A DNA stretch of 64,000 nt from Doryteuthis pealeii (Eukaryota; Mollusca; Cephalopoda; Myopsida; Loliginidae), in NCBI GenBank assembly GCA_023376005.1, contig CM042145.1:16256034-16320033 (forward strand), given 5' to 3'. The notes under the pieces were generated by a model that ran no database searches, was not told the origin of the DNA, and was given only the letters and a program-made list of their open reading frames with translations. Below, piece after piece: positions 39,045 through 52,625 of the stretch (position 1 is the first letter of the stretch; the number at the start of each line of letters is the position of its first letter). Position numbers and translations under genes: made by a program.

Positions 39045-39540
39045 CCCATTGGAGGAGTCTTACCTCTCTGCAGAAGTGCAGTTGGTTTATTCCTTTTGTG
39101 ATATGGACAAGCTTATCTTGTTGTTATCCCTTCATCTCATCTCACCAACTCTCTTTCGAAACGCTCACTATACAACATATTCATATTTAGTATTATTCGG
39201 ACTCAGGAACCTTCTTGTCGTAATTGGGAGCCATCATGGACGTTTGAACCCAACCCTTTATTAAATCCACAGGGGTATCCTGTTCTCATTCCGCAAACCA
39301 AAGCTGGGGTACAGGTGTTAAGCTGTGTTAATTATTATTCTATGTTACTGCTGACCCTTACCAGGATTGTACCTGCAATCTAGAGATAACTGTCACTTAA
39401 ACTGTCTTAGCCTAGTGGATAAAGGAGATGGTTATGTGTCCAATTGGACAACATAGAATGAAGATGAGGACAATAGTCCAAATAATACTAATTATCAAGC
39501 CTCATCTAAAAAATTCAGAGAAATAGTATGTTCATATTTG
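39045..39540. repeat. repeat A and F fragments
   Basis: 39045-39095 (ggaggagtcttacctctctgcag) matches repeat A. 39300-39540 ('caggattgtacctgcaatct', 'gatgaggacaatagtcc', 'tcagagaaatag') matches 13.5-13.7 and 42.33-42.40 kb. Confidence 0.65.
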
Positions 39541-39832
39541 GATCAGATTAACTAGGGGTCCCTCATGAGTGTGCTGAACACCCTCCCCTCTCAAAAAAAA
39601 AAAAAAAAAAAAGAGACAACTTGAAGGAAAAAAAGAAGATAGAGAACAAAAAGAAACAGGAGGGAAAATAAAAATAATGTAAAAAAAAAAATCCACTCAG
39701 TAAACACACACAAGGAACCCGGGCGAGGGCGATATATATTTCATTCTCTTTCTAGTATGTAATCATCTTTTCTGTTCTGTGTGCATATAAGCACTTTTGT
39801 GAAATGATGTTGAAGGGAGACAACCTGTTTGA

Positions 39833-39835
<3 letters not shown>

Positions 39836-39867
<32 letters not shown>
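39836..39867. repeat. (TA)n microsatellite
   Basis: About 15 TA units directly upstream of a LINE end. Confidence 0.94.
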
Positions 39868-39869
<2 letters not shown>

Positions 39870-39904
39870 TACAAGAATGATCTCAAGTGCTTTGGTATTG
39901 CTCC

Positions 39905-40165
39905 TTCCAGCTGGGAAAATTTGGCTCAGGACCGCCTCGGTGGCAGCAGGCGCTCCGTAGCGGACTGTTCATGTCTGAAGTCCCCCTGGCGTAACACCAT
40001 GAATCTAAGAGGTCCAGAAGAAAGTGGCGGCAACAAACCACCGGCACATCAACACCTTCAGGGACAGCCTTCACATGCGACATCTGTGGTCGAGAATGTT
40101 TTTTGAATATTGGACTTCACAGTCACAGGAGGTGCTGTAACTTCAGGGGCACAAAAACTATATAG
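39905..40165 (+). pseudogene. LINE ORF2 C-terminus, longer copy
   Basis: Reads SWENLAQDR, then after a frameshift PRWQQALRSGLFMSEVPLA, an in-frame stop, HHESKRSRRKWRQQ, and FTCDICGRECFLNIGLHSH with the C2..H finger, ending at 40163-40165. Same C-terminal block as 3464-3634, with more of the upstream region. The W-RQA-R-GL + basic + finger order is typical of jockey-like ORF2 ends. Confidence 0.82.
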
Positions 40166-40412
40166 TCTTCCAAGACTGAAATGTTAATGATGATGTTATT
40201 ATGTTGTTGCATGTATTAAACATCCATGTGTGTATTGTCCATGTGAGTTATTTGTTTGTCTTTCCCTACTGAATGTTCAGTGTTAGTGTATTTTTGGATG
40301 CACTAATGCATTATAAAGGCCTTGTGTTGGTGTATATACTAATACGCACAATTCTTATATGTAATATAAAAATTGAAAAAAATATAAGTTTCATTAACGA
40401 ATGATGTTTAAT

Positions 40413-40464
40413 AAGCCGACACTGCAGTGTTTCGGTTTGTTTAACAAACCTTCGTCAGGCCTTC
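40413..40464 (-). ncRNA. hammerhead ribozyme-like motif (CTGACGA, bulged A)
   Basis: Minus strand: GAAGGC, CTGACGA, A, stem II GGTTTG-TTAAA-CAAACC (6 bp), GAAA, stem III CACTGCAGTG, TC (cleavage after C), GGCTT. Stem I pairs except for one G:G. The core deviates only by the extra A shared with the 27.84 kb motif. Confidence 0.5.
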
Positions 40465-40499
40465 GTTGGTTTAAGGAAAAATAAATTATTAATGAAAAC

Positions 40500-41439
40500 A
40501 AAAGTCTGCAAGCCTCTGCTTTTGGTATGTGGCTGCTTTTATTGATATTCAAATATGAGGAAAGAAAAGACAGACTTCAAAACACTAACGTTGGCATCTT
40601 AATTTAAAACTATGACGTAATTCTTCCTGAAAATTCTGGGAAACTAATTTCAATGAATGGAAAATTTAATTTACGTTGGCATCCCCATTTATACTATGTG
40701 ATGTGTGTGCGTGTGGGTTTTTTTTTTTTATTTTAATTAATGGAAAAAATTCCTTATTTAATTGAGTAAAAAAAAAAAAAAAATTAATGGATCAAATATA
40801 AGGTATTTTGTGATCCTTAAGTACTAGTTTAACTAGGTGAGGGGACAAGTTATAAATCCGGGTCTTTGTTTTATTGTATTATAAATCGAAAAATTATGCT
40901 AGATTCCACAATTTTTCTTAGTTTTTTGTTGTGTATCCTAACTAACATTTTGGATTCTTTGTTTTTTTGGTGAATTGCTGCATTGTATTTTGGGTCTATT
41001 GCCACAATGTTTGATTTTAATTGTTTGGAGGAATTAAAAATTGTTACAGAGAATGACACACCTTATATTTGTTCATCTATTAAAAACAAACGGTATCATC
41101 AAACTCTTCTTTGTATTGAAGAAACATGGATAACTTTTTATCTGACTGTAAATACTAACGTGGGAAAGAGGTGACTTACCTCTCGTGAAAAGCACCTGCT
41201 TGGCAAGTCAGATTTTAACTGGAAAAAAAAAAAAAAAAAACTCGATCGCCATTAACAGATGGATTTATGGAGTGTGGTCTCTTAGCGTGATTATGGCAGT
41301 ATCTATGCAAATTATGCCCACAGAGAAATTGGATATAAGGAATTTGTTTTTGCTCATTTCGACTACTGCTGCGACTTGGACGTGTGTGTAAAAAAAAGTC
41401 TGGAACTGAGAGCCACACACTTAAGGAAAAAAAAAAACG

Positions 41440-41440
<1 letters not shown>
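40500..41440. other. no recognisable gene
   Basis: AT-rich, nothing supported. Confidence 0.4.
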
Positions 41441-41477
<37 letters not shown>

Positions 41478-41539
41478 GGTATCTATAATATACCTATGTA
41501 TATATTTGATGAAGAAGTATATGTATATATAATATACCT

Positions 41540-41662
41540 AGTGGGGATCTGACGGTAGATGTGGCGCTTCACCTCAGCAAAACAATCTTCCTAGTCTAGC
41601 ACTAGCAAAAAGGAGATAGACTCCCTTGCTGTCCGGCTGATACCAACAATAGGCCACAACTA
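41540..41662 (+). repeat. SINE family C, 3' half
   Basis: 'tctgacggtagatgtggcgcttcacctcag' (split here) through 'ctgtccggctgataccaaca..aggccaca'. The head is missing. Confidence 0.82.
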
Positions 41663-42187
41663 TATATTTATATATATACATATATTTCTCTTCATATCTA
41701 TCTCTCTACATATATTTCTCTTCATATCTATATCTATCTATAGCTCATGAATGTTTTTGCTGGTCAGCCAATACTGGTGTGTCCATGTATAGGAATCTAA
41801 CACTGCTTAGCATGTCTGGTGAGTCTTACTTGCTTTGTGAGATAGGAGGTGAGTGGCTGTACAAATGCTGTTTTGTAGGTTCTACTTGTAAAACAGTATG
41901 TGGTATGCTTGTGTAGTTCCTATCTTCTCCAATCATAATTCATTAGAGTCCCCAAGTGATGCAGCCATACAGTTGCAATGACACATCTACAGTTTTCAAG
42001 AATTCCTATTTTATTATATCAAATCAGATTTCCATCTGGTCAATAACCTTTAAATTCCATACTTTACCTATGCAGAGGTTGACATTGTAGATGAGATACC
42101 GCTACCACAGTAGATGAACTGGTCTAATTTCATAGCCTTGTTATTTAATGAGATGGCTCACTCTTGATTAAAATAAATGAATGTTTT

Positions 42188-42415
42188 GGATTATTCGGAC
42201 TATTGTCCTCCTCTTTATTGTTATCTATTCAATGTTTTGGCCGATGTGCCCTCTGGCCTTCTTATTGGACTCTGGAACCTTCTCAAACTTGGGAACATCG
42301 GCTGAAAGGTTGTACAGATAACAACAAAGATGAGGACAATAGTCCGAATAATCCAAATTATCAAGCCTTATCTCAAAAATTCAGAGAAATAATGAATGTT
42401 TTATCTAAATTTACT
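42188..42415. mobile_element. short foldback (repeat F-related)
   Basis: ATTCGGACTATTGTCCTC at 42192 is the reverse complement of GAGGACAATAGTCCGAAT at 42333-42350. The arms extend ~58 bp each, to 'ggccgatg' and 'catcggct'. It continues into repeat F on the right. Confidence 0.78.
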
Positions 42416-42683
42416 TAGCGGCCAATGCCTCTCTGACATAATTTAAACTTTTAGATTAGGCATATTTTATATCGTTCTCCTGTAAAATAATATAATGGGT
42501 ATAATCTGGCTCTAGTTGCACGATTGTTAAAGTGTTTTAAATAGTTCAGATCAATTTAAAATTTCATTATGGAGTTTTTTCTTTTATTGTATAGAGGTTT
42601 GTAATAGGTTAAAAAAAATAATCTTTTTTTGTTATTTGTAACATTTTTTATGATTTGTTTTAAATTATAAATCTTAAATAAGA

Positions 42684-43469
42684 GGGTAATTCCATGTCAA
42701 ATCATCCAGGCCATGTTACCCACCCCCTTCAATTTTTCTGAAATTTTGTCCAAGTGTGGATTATGATTAAGTTAGCCAATCTCCAAAATTTCAGCCCCTA
42801 ATTCCAGAAATTGGCAGAGTTATGTTGATTTTTAGCTCTCCAAATTTGAGGAGGTTGGTGAAAAATGGTGACTTTTTGTAACCTATTTTTGTCTTTAAAA
42901 TGAGTTCCAGAGCTTCCCTACTCCTAAAAATTGGTATATAAAAGCATTTTTGCCCAAGGAAATGAAAAATACTATAAAGAAGTCTTAAAGTCAACCAATT
43001 TAGTTATTGATGATTTCTGATTTTTTCATAGCAAGATCAATATCTCAATGTGGCTCTGTGTCTACAACAACAATTTTTTCTATTATTATTTCACATATAT
43101 TGAACATTATTTGTACCAAAAAGATATTTGCTCAGAACCAAAGCTACATTTTGCAAAAATTTAAAATTTTGTGCTTCAATTTTTCTGAAATTTTGTCCAG
43201 GTGATAACCATCTTACTGTTAAACAATCCCCAAAATTTGAGTTTCCAATTATTTAATTAAAAATAAATTACAAAAAGGCACCATTTTTTGCCAACTACAC
43301 CAAATTTGGAGAGCTAAAAATCAACATAACTGTCAATTTTTGGAATTGGCAGTTCAAATTTTGGGAATTGTCTAATGTTAAGTCCACACCTGGAAAAAAA
43401 TTCAGAAAAATTGAAGGGGTTGGGTGACAATTTTACTTTTTGTCTGGATGATTTGACACGGAATTAACC
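42684..43469. mobile_element. MITE/foldback with ~200 bp inverted arms
   Basis: Left end GGGTAATTCCATGTCAAATC, right end GATTTGACACGGAATTAACC. Matching arm segments are 'caatttttctgaaattttg', 'aaattggcag' and 'ttgatttttagctctccaaattt', in inverted order. The centre is unrelated AT-rich sequence. No ORF. Confidence 0.85.
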
Positions 43470-43654
43470 AAGATCATGTTATTTTGAATTTGATCATTTT
43501 TTAATTTAATATTCTATTTTATTATTATTATTTTAATTTATTATTATCTAATCCAATTTTAATTATAATTTTCTTTTGTTAATTTGCTTCCTATTAGTTA
43601 AAAAATGCATATTAGATGGCAGAGTGAAACATTATGAAAGTGACTGCATGCCAA

Positions 43655-43840
43655 ATTGATTGATTGATTTTAGCAGCATCTAGGGTTACTTTATGCTTAG
43701 AGGTTAGGGAAGTGTATTCATATTTACATTTTTGGTATGTTTAAGACATTTTTTTTGTTTTTGGTTCACAAATCAAATTTTTAAATAGACCTTTTTGACC
43801 AATAGATGGAACCCTAACAGGTACTACTATTCCAAACCAA
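43655..43840 (+). repeat. repeat B end plus repeat A fragment
   Basis: 'gattgattttagcagcatc..gggttactttatgc' is a repeat-B end. 'gatggaaccctaacaggtactac' is the repeat-A start. Confidence 0.65.
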
Positions 43841-44014
43841 CAAAAATTAATGTATTTCAACAGCACATGGTATTGATTTATTTTGATTTTTTAAATTTTA
43901 TTTCTAAGGTCGATATATATCTCACAGGTTCTTAGATATCAAAGTTTACTCACTCTCCAACCATTCATTAAAAAAAAAAAAATTTTTCAAAATGTATTTA
44001 TGTATAGGAGCTCC

Positions 44015-44050
<36 letters not shown>

Positions 44051-45373
44051 CACATACACACATATATATTGGTAAAATATGTAAGTAGAGATAATAAAAC
44101 TATTAAAAATTTTTTTTAGTTTTCAAACTATTACAAAAAAAATTTATTTTAATGAAATTTTCACTACTTGATTTTATAATGAATAGCTTATTTTATTGAG
44201 AGAGAGAGAGATTTTTGATCTTTGCTTATTTGAAGAAAAAGAATTTCTGGTCCCTAATATTTACTGCAACATATTTCATGAGATTTTTTTTATATATTTA
44301 AAAAATTATTACTAACGATAGTAAGTTATTCCCCTATTTTTTCAAAATATCTAGATTTTTAGTCTGGGCTTTACCTGTTTCGGTGTGTATCTTCGCTATT
44401 TTTTCTTACATGCTTTGGTTATGCCGTGTAACCTTTTTTTTTGTATGAACTTTTCACACATCTAGTCTTCCATAATTTTGCAAAATCAAAAATTATAATT
44501 TTTGACTAAGAACAATAACTCAAAGCCTGGGTTACCTCCCTTGTTGCCATTACATATAAAAATAAATGCTTATTCATTTCATCCTATTTTATTTTGGTAT
44601 CAGTTTTATCCTATTTTTAAAAAATATATTACTCATTGTTTCGCTCTGATGAAGTTTAATAAGTATATGTATGTTATTGTTTGTTTTTTTTCCCCGCTCC
44701 ACTATTACCACATTGCAGTAGGTTTTGCTACTTTACTAATTTTTTTTGTTGCTAATTTATTTTTTCATGTTCTAAGCGTATTTACTTGAATAAATTGAGG
44801 GAGTTTGGCAGAATACCCTATACTAGCAGGACCTGCGAATATACCACAGTATGGTCATTTAATTATTACATTTGATATGTTTACTTATGAGCTATTGCTA
44901 TATGGTCTAATATGTAAATGTAAAAAGTATAATAATCTCGATTTAACTCTCTCTTTCTTTCTAGATTAGATTGGAACATATTAGTGTTATCACTTCTACG
45001 TACTCACCCCTTATCTATTTAAAAAAGATTTCTGTGTAGCATGTCCTTTTTCTTACCTTTGTTGAGTCCATTAACTGAGTTGAAGACACTTTCATTTTTA
45101 ACCAGAGGGTGTTGCAAGATTAAGGAACACCAGTATTAATAAATTCCTGATACCAGTAAAATGGTTTATAATGTTTTATATTGAAATTAAAGACGTTTTA
45201 TTATCATTATATATTTTCCAATAATTCTTTGTTCATTTACTATTTATTTTACTCACAATGTCATCATAACCTTTTGCTCAGGAAGGATCAATTTTATATT
45301 ATTTATCTTTGTTTTCACCTACAGCAAAGATCCAAATCTTGATAGAAATCTTAAAAAAAACAAACTGTGGAAT
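43841..45373. other. AT-rich, no recognisable gene
   Basis: Includes a (GT)n/(AT)n stretch at 44017-44067. No supported exon. Confidence 0.45.
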
Positions 45374-45770
45374 ATGATAGTGATACTAATCGGAATTGGT
45401 ACCCTTAGAATGGTCTTCAAAAGACTGGAAAAGAGACGGAGGGAACTGGAGATCAGAGAAAGAGTTGAAACCATCCAGACCACAGCACTGTTGAAATCAG
45501 CTAGAATACTTAGAAGAGTCCTGAGGAGATTTGCTGTCACTCAGACTTTAGTGTAAAAAACACTAAATTAAAACTGGTGTAAAAAAAAAACTTGCAAGGA
45601 TAAATAATAACACCCTCTTGGAACTGTCCATAAAGGCCTGGGAAAGAGATTGGGGATCAGAGAAAGAATCAAAACCATTCAGACCACAGCACTGTTGAGA
45701 TCAGCGAGGAGACTTATTGTCATTTGGATTTCAGTGAAAAACCCATTAAAACTGGTGTAAAAATAATAAT
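45374..45770 (+). pseudogene. LINE ORF2 C-terminus, two tandem fragments
   Basis: The frame from 45374 reads GTLRMVFKRLEKRRRELEIR then ERVETIQTTALLKSARILRR, the same block as the minus-strand fragment at 17.94-18.34 kb. A second, more decayed piece follows at 45635-45760 (agagattggggatcagagaa, cattcagaccacagcactg). Confidence 0.78.
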
Positions 45771-46274
45771 GCAAGGGTAGATAAGAAAATGGGGGGGGGG
45801 GAGAGAGAGTTTAGTGGGGAGTAATGTTACCAAAATGAAAGACTGGCGCTTTATTTGAATGTGCTTGTTACTTTTAGTACTGATTTTGGTAGGACTTTAC
45901 GTTTCCAATGAAGATCATGAATTGTATACTTAAATAGTTTATCAAGGGAAATAATTCGTCACTACCTTGCCATTTTGATAGCCTATGTGCTGTTTTGTGA
46001 CAGATCAATTTTAGCTCTAATTGCCAAGGACTCGAAAAATTATAAAAAGTAATAATCTCCAATATTACTACCATTGTAACTCCTTACTTACCTTCGTCTC
46101 TGGCACATGATGTTAAGGTGGAAGAAGGGGGGAGATAGATTGAGTGGAATCTATCAATTAACCATGTACCTATGCTTTTACTAAATGAATCAGGTAAACC
46201 AGGTTACAAATAATATACCATCTCTTTTCATGACAACATATCTTGCCGTTTACTAAAATGTTATTATAGTAAGG

Positions 46275-46465
46275 ATGAGGGGGGGGATGCTTAGCATAAC
46301 TCGTAGGAAATGGAAATAGCAAGCAAGTTCAAATCCTGGACAAGGATTCTCAAGCCTTAGTAATACAACCAGACTAACAAGAAAAATTGAATTCAAATCA
46401 GCAGTACTTTGCTTCAAAATTGACTGTCGAATCCTGCCTGTAGTGGAGGGGTTGGGTAAAATACA
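46275..46465 (+). repeat. tRNA-derived SINE, family D, copy 8 (decayed)
   Basis: 'cgtaggaaatggaa', 'caagttcaaatcctggacaagg', 'accagactaacaagaaaaa' and 'gaatcctgcctgtagtgg' follow the family order with deletions. Confidence 0.65.
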
Positions 46466-46679
46466 TATTACTGTAGTAAGAGAATAACAATTGCATCCCG
46501 TTTTTAAAATCCCAAATTTCCAGTTAAATATGTTGGAATGCAGTGAGAGTATTAACCAATCAAAATTTTCCATCATTCAAATTCTCAAAAGTTGTGTAAT
46601 GTGTATTCAAAAAGTATCTAAGCCAAAGGTGTTTTTAATAAGACAGAAATAATGGTTATTCCCTATAAGTCTAACATGA

Positions 46680-46815
46680 TCAAAGGGGAACCACTCTTGA
46701 CCGATAAATTATTTATTGATCTAATAGGAAAAAAAGAAGACAGGGTTAAGGTTAGTTTAATGGGATAATAAATAATTTATCTGTCAAGAGTGGTCGCCCT
46801 TTGACATTGGTCAAA
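46680..46815. mobile_element. small MITE, ~45 bp inverted arms
   Basis: The arms 'accactcttgaccgataaattattta' (split) and 'taaataatttatctgtcaagagtggt' (split) are complementary; about 135 bp in all. Confidence 0.78.
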
Positions 46816-48528
46816 GTACCCTTGAAATTCCTCTTTTGATATGGTGTTGCTGCTCATATTCTTTTTAATGTCCTCATTTTAGTTTTAAGATGAAGGAATC
46901 AAGAAAAAGTTGCTAGATCTGGTATGAAGAATACAGCATTTGCAGACTGCTATCAAAGTTACTCAGCTGTTTGTAGGTCATTTAAATTCTAAATCTTTTT
47001 AATGATACTTTTTGATCATACACATACATACATATGTATGTATAAAAGGAGTGATGCTCTGAAAGTAAATTCCTATTTATCACCATGGAAACTATTCTAG
47101 CACCATCACTCCACTACCACAGAAGTTGATCATCTCCACTGGTACCAAATTTTAATTTGGTGTACTTATAGTTCAAAATAGATTAACAGAAAAAAAGTAA
47201 AAATTCCCTTTGCCTTGTTTGCATTATAGATAGCAATAGCTAATGACCCCCACCCCACCCCCCATTTGACATTTCACTATTTTCTTTCAAAGTATTGAAA
47301 TGATTTAGGATAAACCAAGGAAGAATGCAAAACAAGTGAAGTGAGTGCAATTTATTTTCAGTAGAAACCATTTATGTGAATCCTTTAAAAGAAAATTGAC
47401 TGAAGAGCATTTCAGCTAAGAAACCAGTATTAAACAAAAGGGTAAAATTAATTCAGTCAAAGAGGTAGAAATTATGGGATTTTTTCAACAAGATAACATT
47501 CAACAATGAAATTAGGATAGAGCTGCATTCTAAGTGAGAATATTTCAGAAAAGCCTCAAGGAACGTGAAACGATCCACGCTACATGACAAAAAAAAATGT
47601 TTGAGGGTAAGTTTCTGATGCTTATAGAATATATCAAAAGTGATGGTAGCTTGAACAGTTCCATACACATTCAGTTGCTGAAGAGCCATTTGATAGCAGA
47701 CTTGGATGTAGGCAAGATTTTTCAGCATGATGTAGCTCTGTTACAGACCAAATACGACACAATTGTCTGGCTGATGAAGGTGTCAGCATATTGACAGATT
47801 TGTCAATTCAGAATGTGGACAGCATTAAAGAGAAGTTTTTGTCAGAAATATTTACACTATCTTGAATAATAAGAATTCAGCCAGAGAATGACATCTCCTA
47901 CATGTAAAGATGGTGAAAGATTTGTATACCTCCCTCCCAATGTGCCTCTAAGTAATTATTCAAAATAAGCCAGTCAAAATATTAACAATATATATACAGG
48001 AACTTGACATAATTACATAATAAATTTTCATTAGAATTCTTTTTTAAAATACTGTATCTGGCTTGGTTTAACATCTTTGTATAGCCCTCCCCACCCTTTT
48101 CATTGAGAACACCTGCTATAAAATATGATTATTAGGTATGGACAATGTTTTAATCTGTAGAAAACAAAATGCAAAACACCCATTTATAAGCTGGAAATTA
48201 TTAGCAATTGACAATAATTCAAAGTTTTCTAAGACTTTTACGTGGTAGTGTATTTATCACAATTTATGTTTTGACATTTGTTTAATATCTTCATTTCTCA
48301 AACTTGACAGATATGAAGGAATTAGGTCACAAGTATGGAGTATATGTTTGGGAAATGAAATTTGGATTGGCCTTGATGTATTAAGATTTACAATTCAATT
48401 AAAGAAAATATAAATGGGTGGTTTTGGAATGTGACAAGTTCTTTCTTCTAAGCATTAAAAGGGTAGAATGTTTTACCACAGGTGCTATCATCAATGTCCA
48501 AACCGTTCAGAGAAACATTCTTTTTATA

Positions 48529-48568
<40 letters not shown>

Positions 48569-49769
48569 AAACACCAGATCGAAGACCATTGAAATGAAAT
48601 AAACAAGTTTTAACATCAACAAATATGCTTTTATACACCAAAAGTATACAAAATAAATTTCTTTGAAAGAGTATGCTAATTGAGTGTAATGTGTGGATCA
48701 AGGCTTATTAGATATTTTGTGATAACCACGTTTATTAAATTGAAATGGGTGTTCAAGTTTCAAATGTTCCAGGTTGATGAGTTCAAAGATGATCTGCATT
48801 GTTGTATCAGCAAATGAAGAACTGGCTAAGTTGCTAAAATCATTGGTTTAGATTTGCTTTTTAGTGGATCTCAGTTTTGATTGGTTAGAAAAGTAGACTG
48901 GTCATGCCCTCCATTATGTCAGCACCCAGGAGACAGTTTGGCTTCTTTCCTTTTTTAACCCAATTAACCCCACCCCCTGAAAAACACAATGGTCATTGGA
49001 CAAAGCATGGATTGATACATGGTCATCAACTTTAGCATACACCATTCCTAATAATTGCAAACAAGGAATGCAATGATATTAAATAACCGAATAAAGAGTT
49101 AAGAGTTTGTTTCTCTCATATACAAATCTTATCCATAATAAAAACTTCAACCCATAGCACCAGTAAAAACATGTCCCTTAATTTCAGAGTTCATCAAATA
49201 ACTTGAAACTGTATTCAATGTAGTACTGGATAATATCCTTAGAAATAGGATAAATCTAATGGCTGCAACCCTTTTTACATATTTCTGCATATAATTTCAA
49301 GTTTTTTTTGTCTGTACGAAGATGGATAAAGATGCCAATCAACCCAGCTGTTCAGGAATGAAAAAGAAATGATCCAAAATGTTCAAGAACATAGTATACT
49401 GGCATGTGGTCTCATCTCAAAAAAGTTCAACAGATTCATTTTGTGAGAGAAAGAAAAATAAATTATTTTTCAACATTCACTCTTCAGTTACAATTTTTTT
49501 GATTTTAAAGAAAATACCTCAAAGAGCATTTACTCACTAAATGTCTACATTTTCAGGTTACAATAGGCAAAAAAAATGAACAATACTAGAGATGATGAAA
49601 ATGGATAACAGCAAACTAAAACAAGTGGATTTCATTTTAATGTAGTACTCATATAAGTTAAGGACACAGAGATCATGGAGTATTATTTTGATTCTTTTTT
49701 TTTTTAATCTTTAAATGGCTTCTAAATTTTAGTATGTGTAATTTGTTTATTATTTATAATAATTAAAAG

Positions 49770-49770
<1 letters not shown>

Positions 49771-49808
<38 letters not shown>
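49771..49808. repeat. poly(A) run, ~38 bases
   Basis: Uninterrupted A homopolymer preceded by AT-rich sequence. No retroposed body recognised upstream. Confidence 0.95.
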
Positions 49809-49811
<3 letters not shown>

Positions 49812-51544
49812 TAGTACTGGACCTGAAGCTTTAGTGGGCATTTCCACCAGTCACTGGAGGATATCTTTAGCACATACAATTCAGTCACAGGTTGTGGTTT
49901 GATATGGCATTTAGAGTGTCATCATGGCAACATGTAGTCCTCAGAATTAATATGGTAGTGATGAAACTATTCTATTACATTGAGATCTGGTGATTGGTCA
50001 CCAAATATGTTGCATCATCCATAAAGTACTTTGAACCACCAAGGGTAAATAATAGTCAATAAAATTGACAACGATAATGTTCATTTTCCTGTTAGTCCTA
50101 TGGTACCATCTTGATGGTTTGAGACCATGTTAACCACTGCATCTCTATACCAGTAGTAATGTCTACTTGTTTGGTGAAATCTGTCCATTAAGGGTACACA
50201 TGCAATGGCTACCAATCATTCAGTCCAAAATGAAGAACATGCTTGCATATTATCAGATAGGATACTGATAGTTCTCATATGTATTTGAAGCTAGGTTGCA
50301 GTTGTAGGTTCATGGCAAAGGTTCAAATGTACTGATTTGTCATTCTAATCACTGGAATGTAGCTACTCGAGGTCTGTTGCCTGATAGTTTATAGGCAGAC
50401 TGCTTTGTGTCTGAAACTATTATGCAGAGCTTATAATAGTATATCATGATCACTACCTACACAGACCTTGTGTCACATTTTGGCCTAGTGAGGAGCCAAT
50501 TAAATACCTATAAGATGACCACTCAAATCGGGAACAGCCTTTTAAAGTTACCATATATTTTTATAGCCATAACAACATGGTCGCTATCACTTACTGATTT
50601 TGAAGTTATAATTCCCAGAGACTATACACAAAAATGAGACCATTTATGGCAAACAATAAATGAAACACACCTTAATCTAAATATCCCTAACTTTATTATT
50701 ATATAAACATCTGGTTCTGTTCAATCAATGAGTATTGATAAAAATGAAATTAAGTTAAATCATTTTAAAATTCCTTTTATTTTTAGTATTCGTTAAACAA
50801 ATTATTGAATTCTTCCAAGACCGGTTTCTAGACCATTTATAAATGTTATTTTAAGCACTTGGTAATTTCAAAGCTAATGCAACTGTAACCCTATTTAAGA
50901 CTAATGAGTGATTTTGTGTGAACATGACTGTTTAAGAATGATAATAAAGACCAATTTTTTTTTGTAGCCAATAAAATATTGCCAATCAATTTTTTTTTTT
51001 TAAACAGGTGATATTGCAGCTTTGACATATCACATGATCAATCACGCCACTGATTTTTATTTCAATTATTCTACACAAAGGGTGTTTATATAACTATTTC
51101 ATATATCAACACTCATGATACCATTTTGTAGAGCAATACTTATATTACAACTTACAGTTAACAACTACACTTCTAGGCAAATATGAAAACCCTAGCCAAT
51201 TTTTTGCCAACCATTTTCATTTACAGTAAAAACCCGTGTTTCAGATCATCTGAATTAACAAGAGATGGGATAAATAATGAAAATTTAATTATTTTCAATA
51301 TCTTAGTTTTTTCTTTTTTCAATCTATTTCTTTTGTAGACCATGTATTATAAGCCATATAGTATTTCATTAGATTACATCTATTATTATACAAAAGCTGA
51401 GTGAATCAATGATTGTTTGCTTAAGGCCTTTTTCCTATTAAGATTAATGACACAAAATTAATATAGAAAAATACCCATTAGTTTTAGGATTGAGTTATGT
51501 TTGAAAAAACAAACATTTTAATTAGTTTTTGAAAACTGACCCTT

Positions 51545-51880
51545 CTCTAAATTCACATTGTGCCTGTCATTTCCCCTCTATGCATATCTTAATTACTTCC
51601 TTGTTATATATATATGTTAGTTTCTTTGTGATAGAGTGAGAAATATATTTGTATGTTTAGCTTCAGAAGCAGCTAGCCCATAGCTTCAACATAAAATTCT
51701 AAGAATCAAGTCCATTTAAATTAGGTCAAACATTCCCTTTCTTAGAAATCTTATAAAATGATGTTTTTTGTTTTTTAAAAATTTAATTAGGTTTGCAAAC
51801 TCACTTTTCCCTACTCCCAATTATCTACCCAAAGCCCAATGAGTGACCCCATGGGTCACATCTTGTCTATAGAGAGAGAG
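51545..51880 (-). repeat. dispersed repeat I, copy 2
   Basis: Inverse of 29610-29935 ('acattccctttcttagaaatc', 'aattatctaccca', 'caatgagtgacc'), ending in (GA)n. Confidence 0.75.
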
Positions 51881-52559
51881 AGAGAGAGCATGCATTCTCA
51901 AGTCTTGCTTATCTGAAATATTTACCTACAAGGGAAATAAACCTATTAATTCCATTAAAAAATATATTTCTTGTAAGCAATGAAACTATTTTCATCCCTT
52001 TTCAATAAGACAAGAAAATAAGTAAAATTATTCAACAGATGCTGTTGTGAAATTTGTCTCAAAAGAAAAAAAAAATTTCATTCCCTTTGGATTCTTTTTC
52101 TTCAAGCATTAAATGTAAATACACAACAAGTGGTGATACAAGATTCACCAAAATTTTCATTATGAGTATGTAACAATAACCTAGCTAAACAACTTTCAAA
52201 ATTGAAGCATTAATATTATACTGAGCCAATGTTACAACAGAAATTCAAGCTTCACTAGACATCTAGCATAGAGTAAAAGTCGGAATCAATTAGTTTCCAT
52301 TAAAGCAAAACAGGAGGAAAGTAGAAATTATTAACTAATTACACCCCCCCCCTCCAGTATAAATATTACTCAATAAAAGATTAATCACTTTCAAGCCTAA
52401 TATTAATACACTAGGTGATGTTCTCAGCATTGCCTGGGACAAAATACCAGCAAGATACTATTAACTGCAGCACAATGATAATGTGTATACAAATGAATTA
52501 AGGGGAAAAAAAAAAAAAAAGAAAAAAAAAAAGGGGGTGATAATGTAATTTGTTGCAAA

Positions 52560-52625
52560 TTATAATGGTTTGGTATGTTTTATGGCATATCAACCTCGGT
52601 GGGTCATTTAATGCCGACTAAGTTT
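52560..52625 (+). repeat. repeat B end fragment
   Basis: 'atggcatatcaacctcggtgggtcatttaatgccga' (split) matches 7900-7935. Confidence 0.7.

Noticed and set aside
44645..44680. CTGATGAAGTTTAATAAG as a further hammerhead
   Set aside because: No GAAA box and no stem II closure.
45319..45540. Minus-strand ORF of 73 codons
   Set aside because: It is the antisense shadow of the LINE C-terminal block on the plus strand.
47453..47794. Overlapping 91- and 65-codon frames on opposite strands
   Set aside because: No domain, no neighbouring exon; likely chance.
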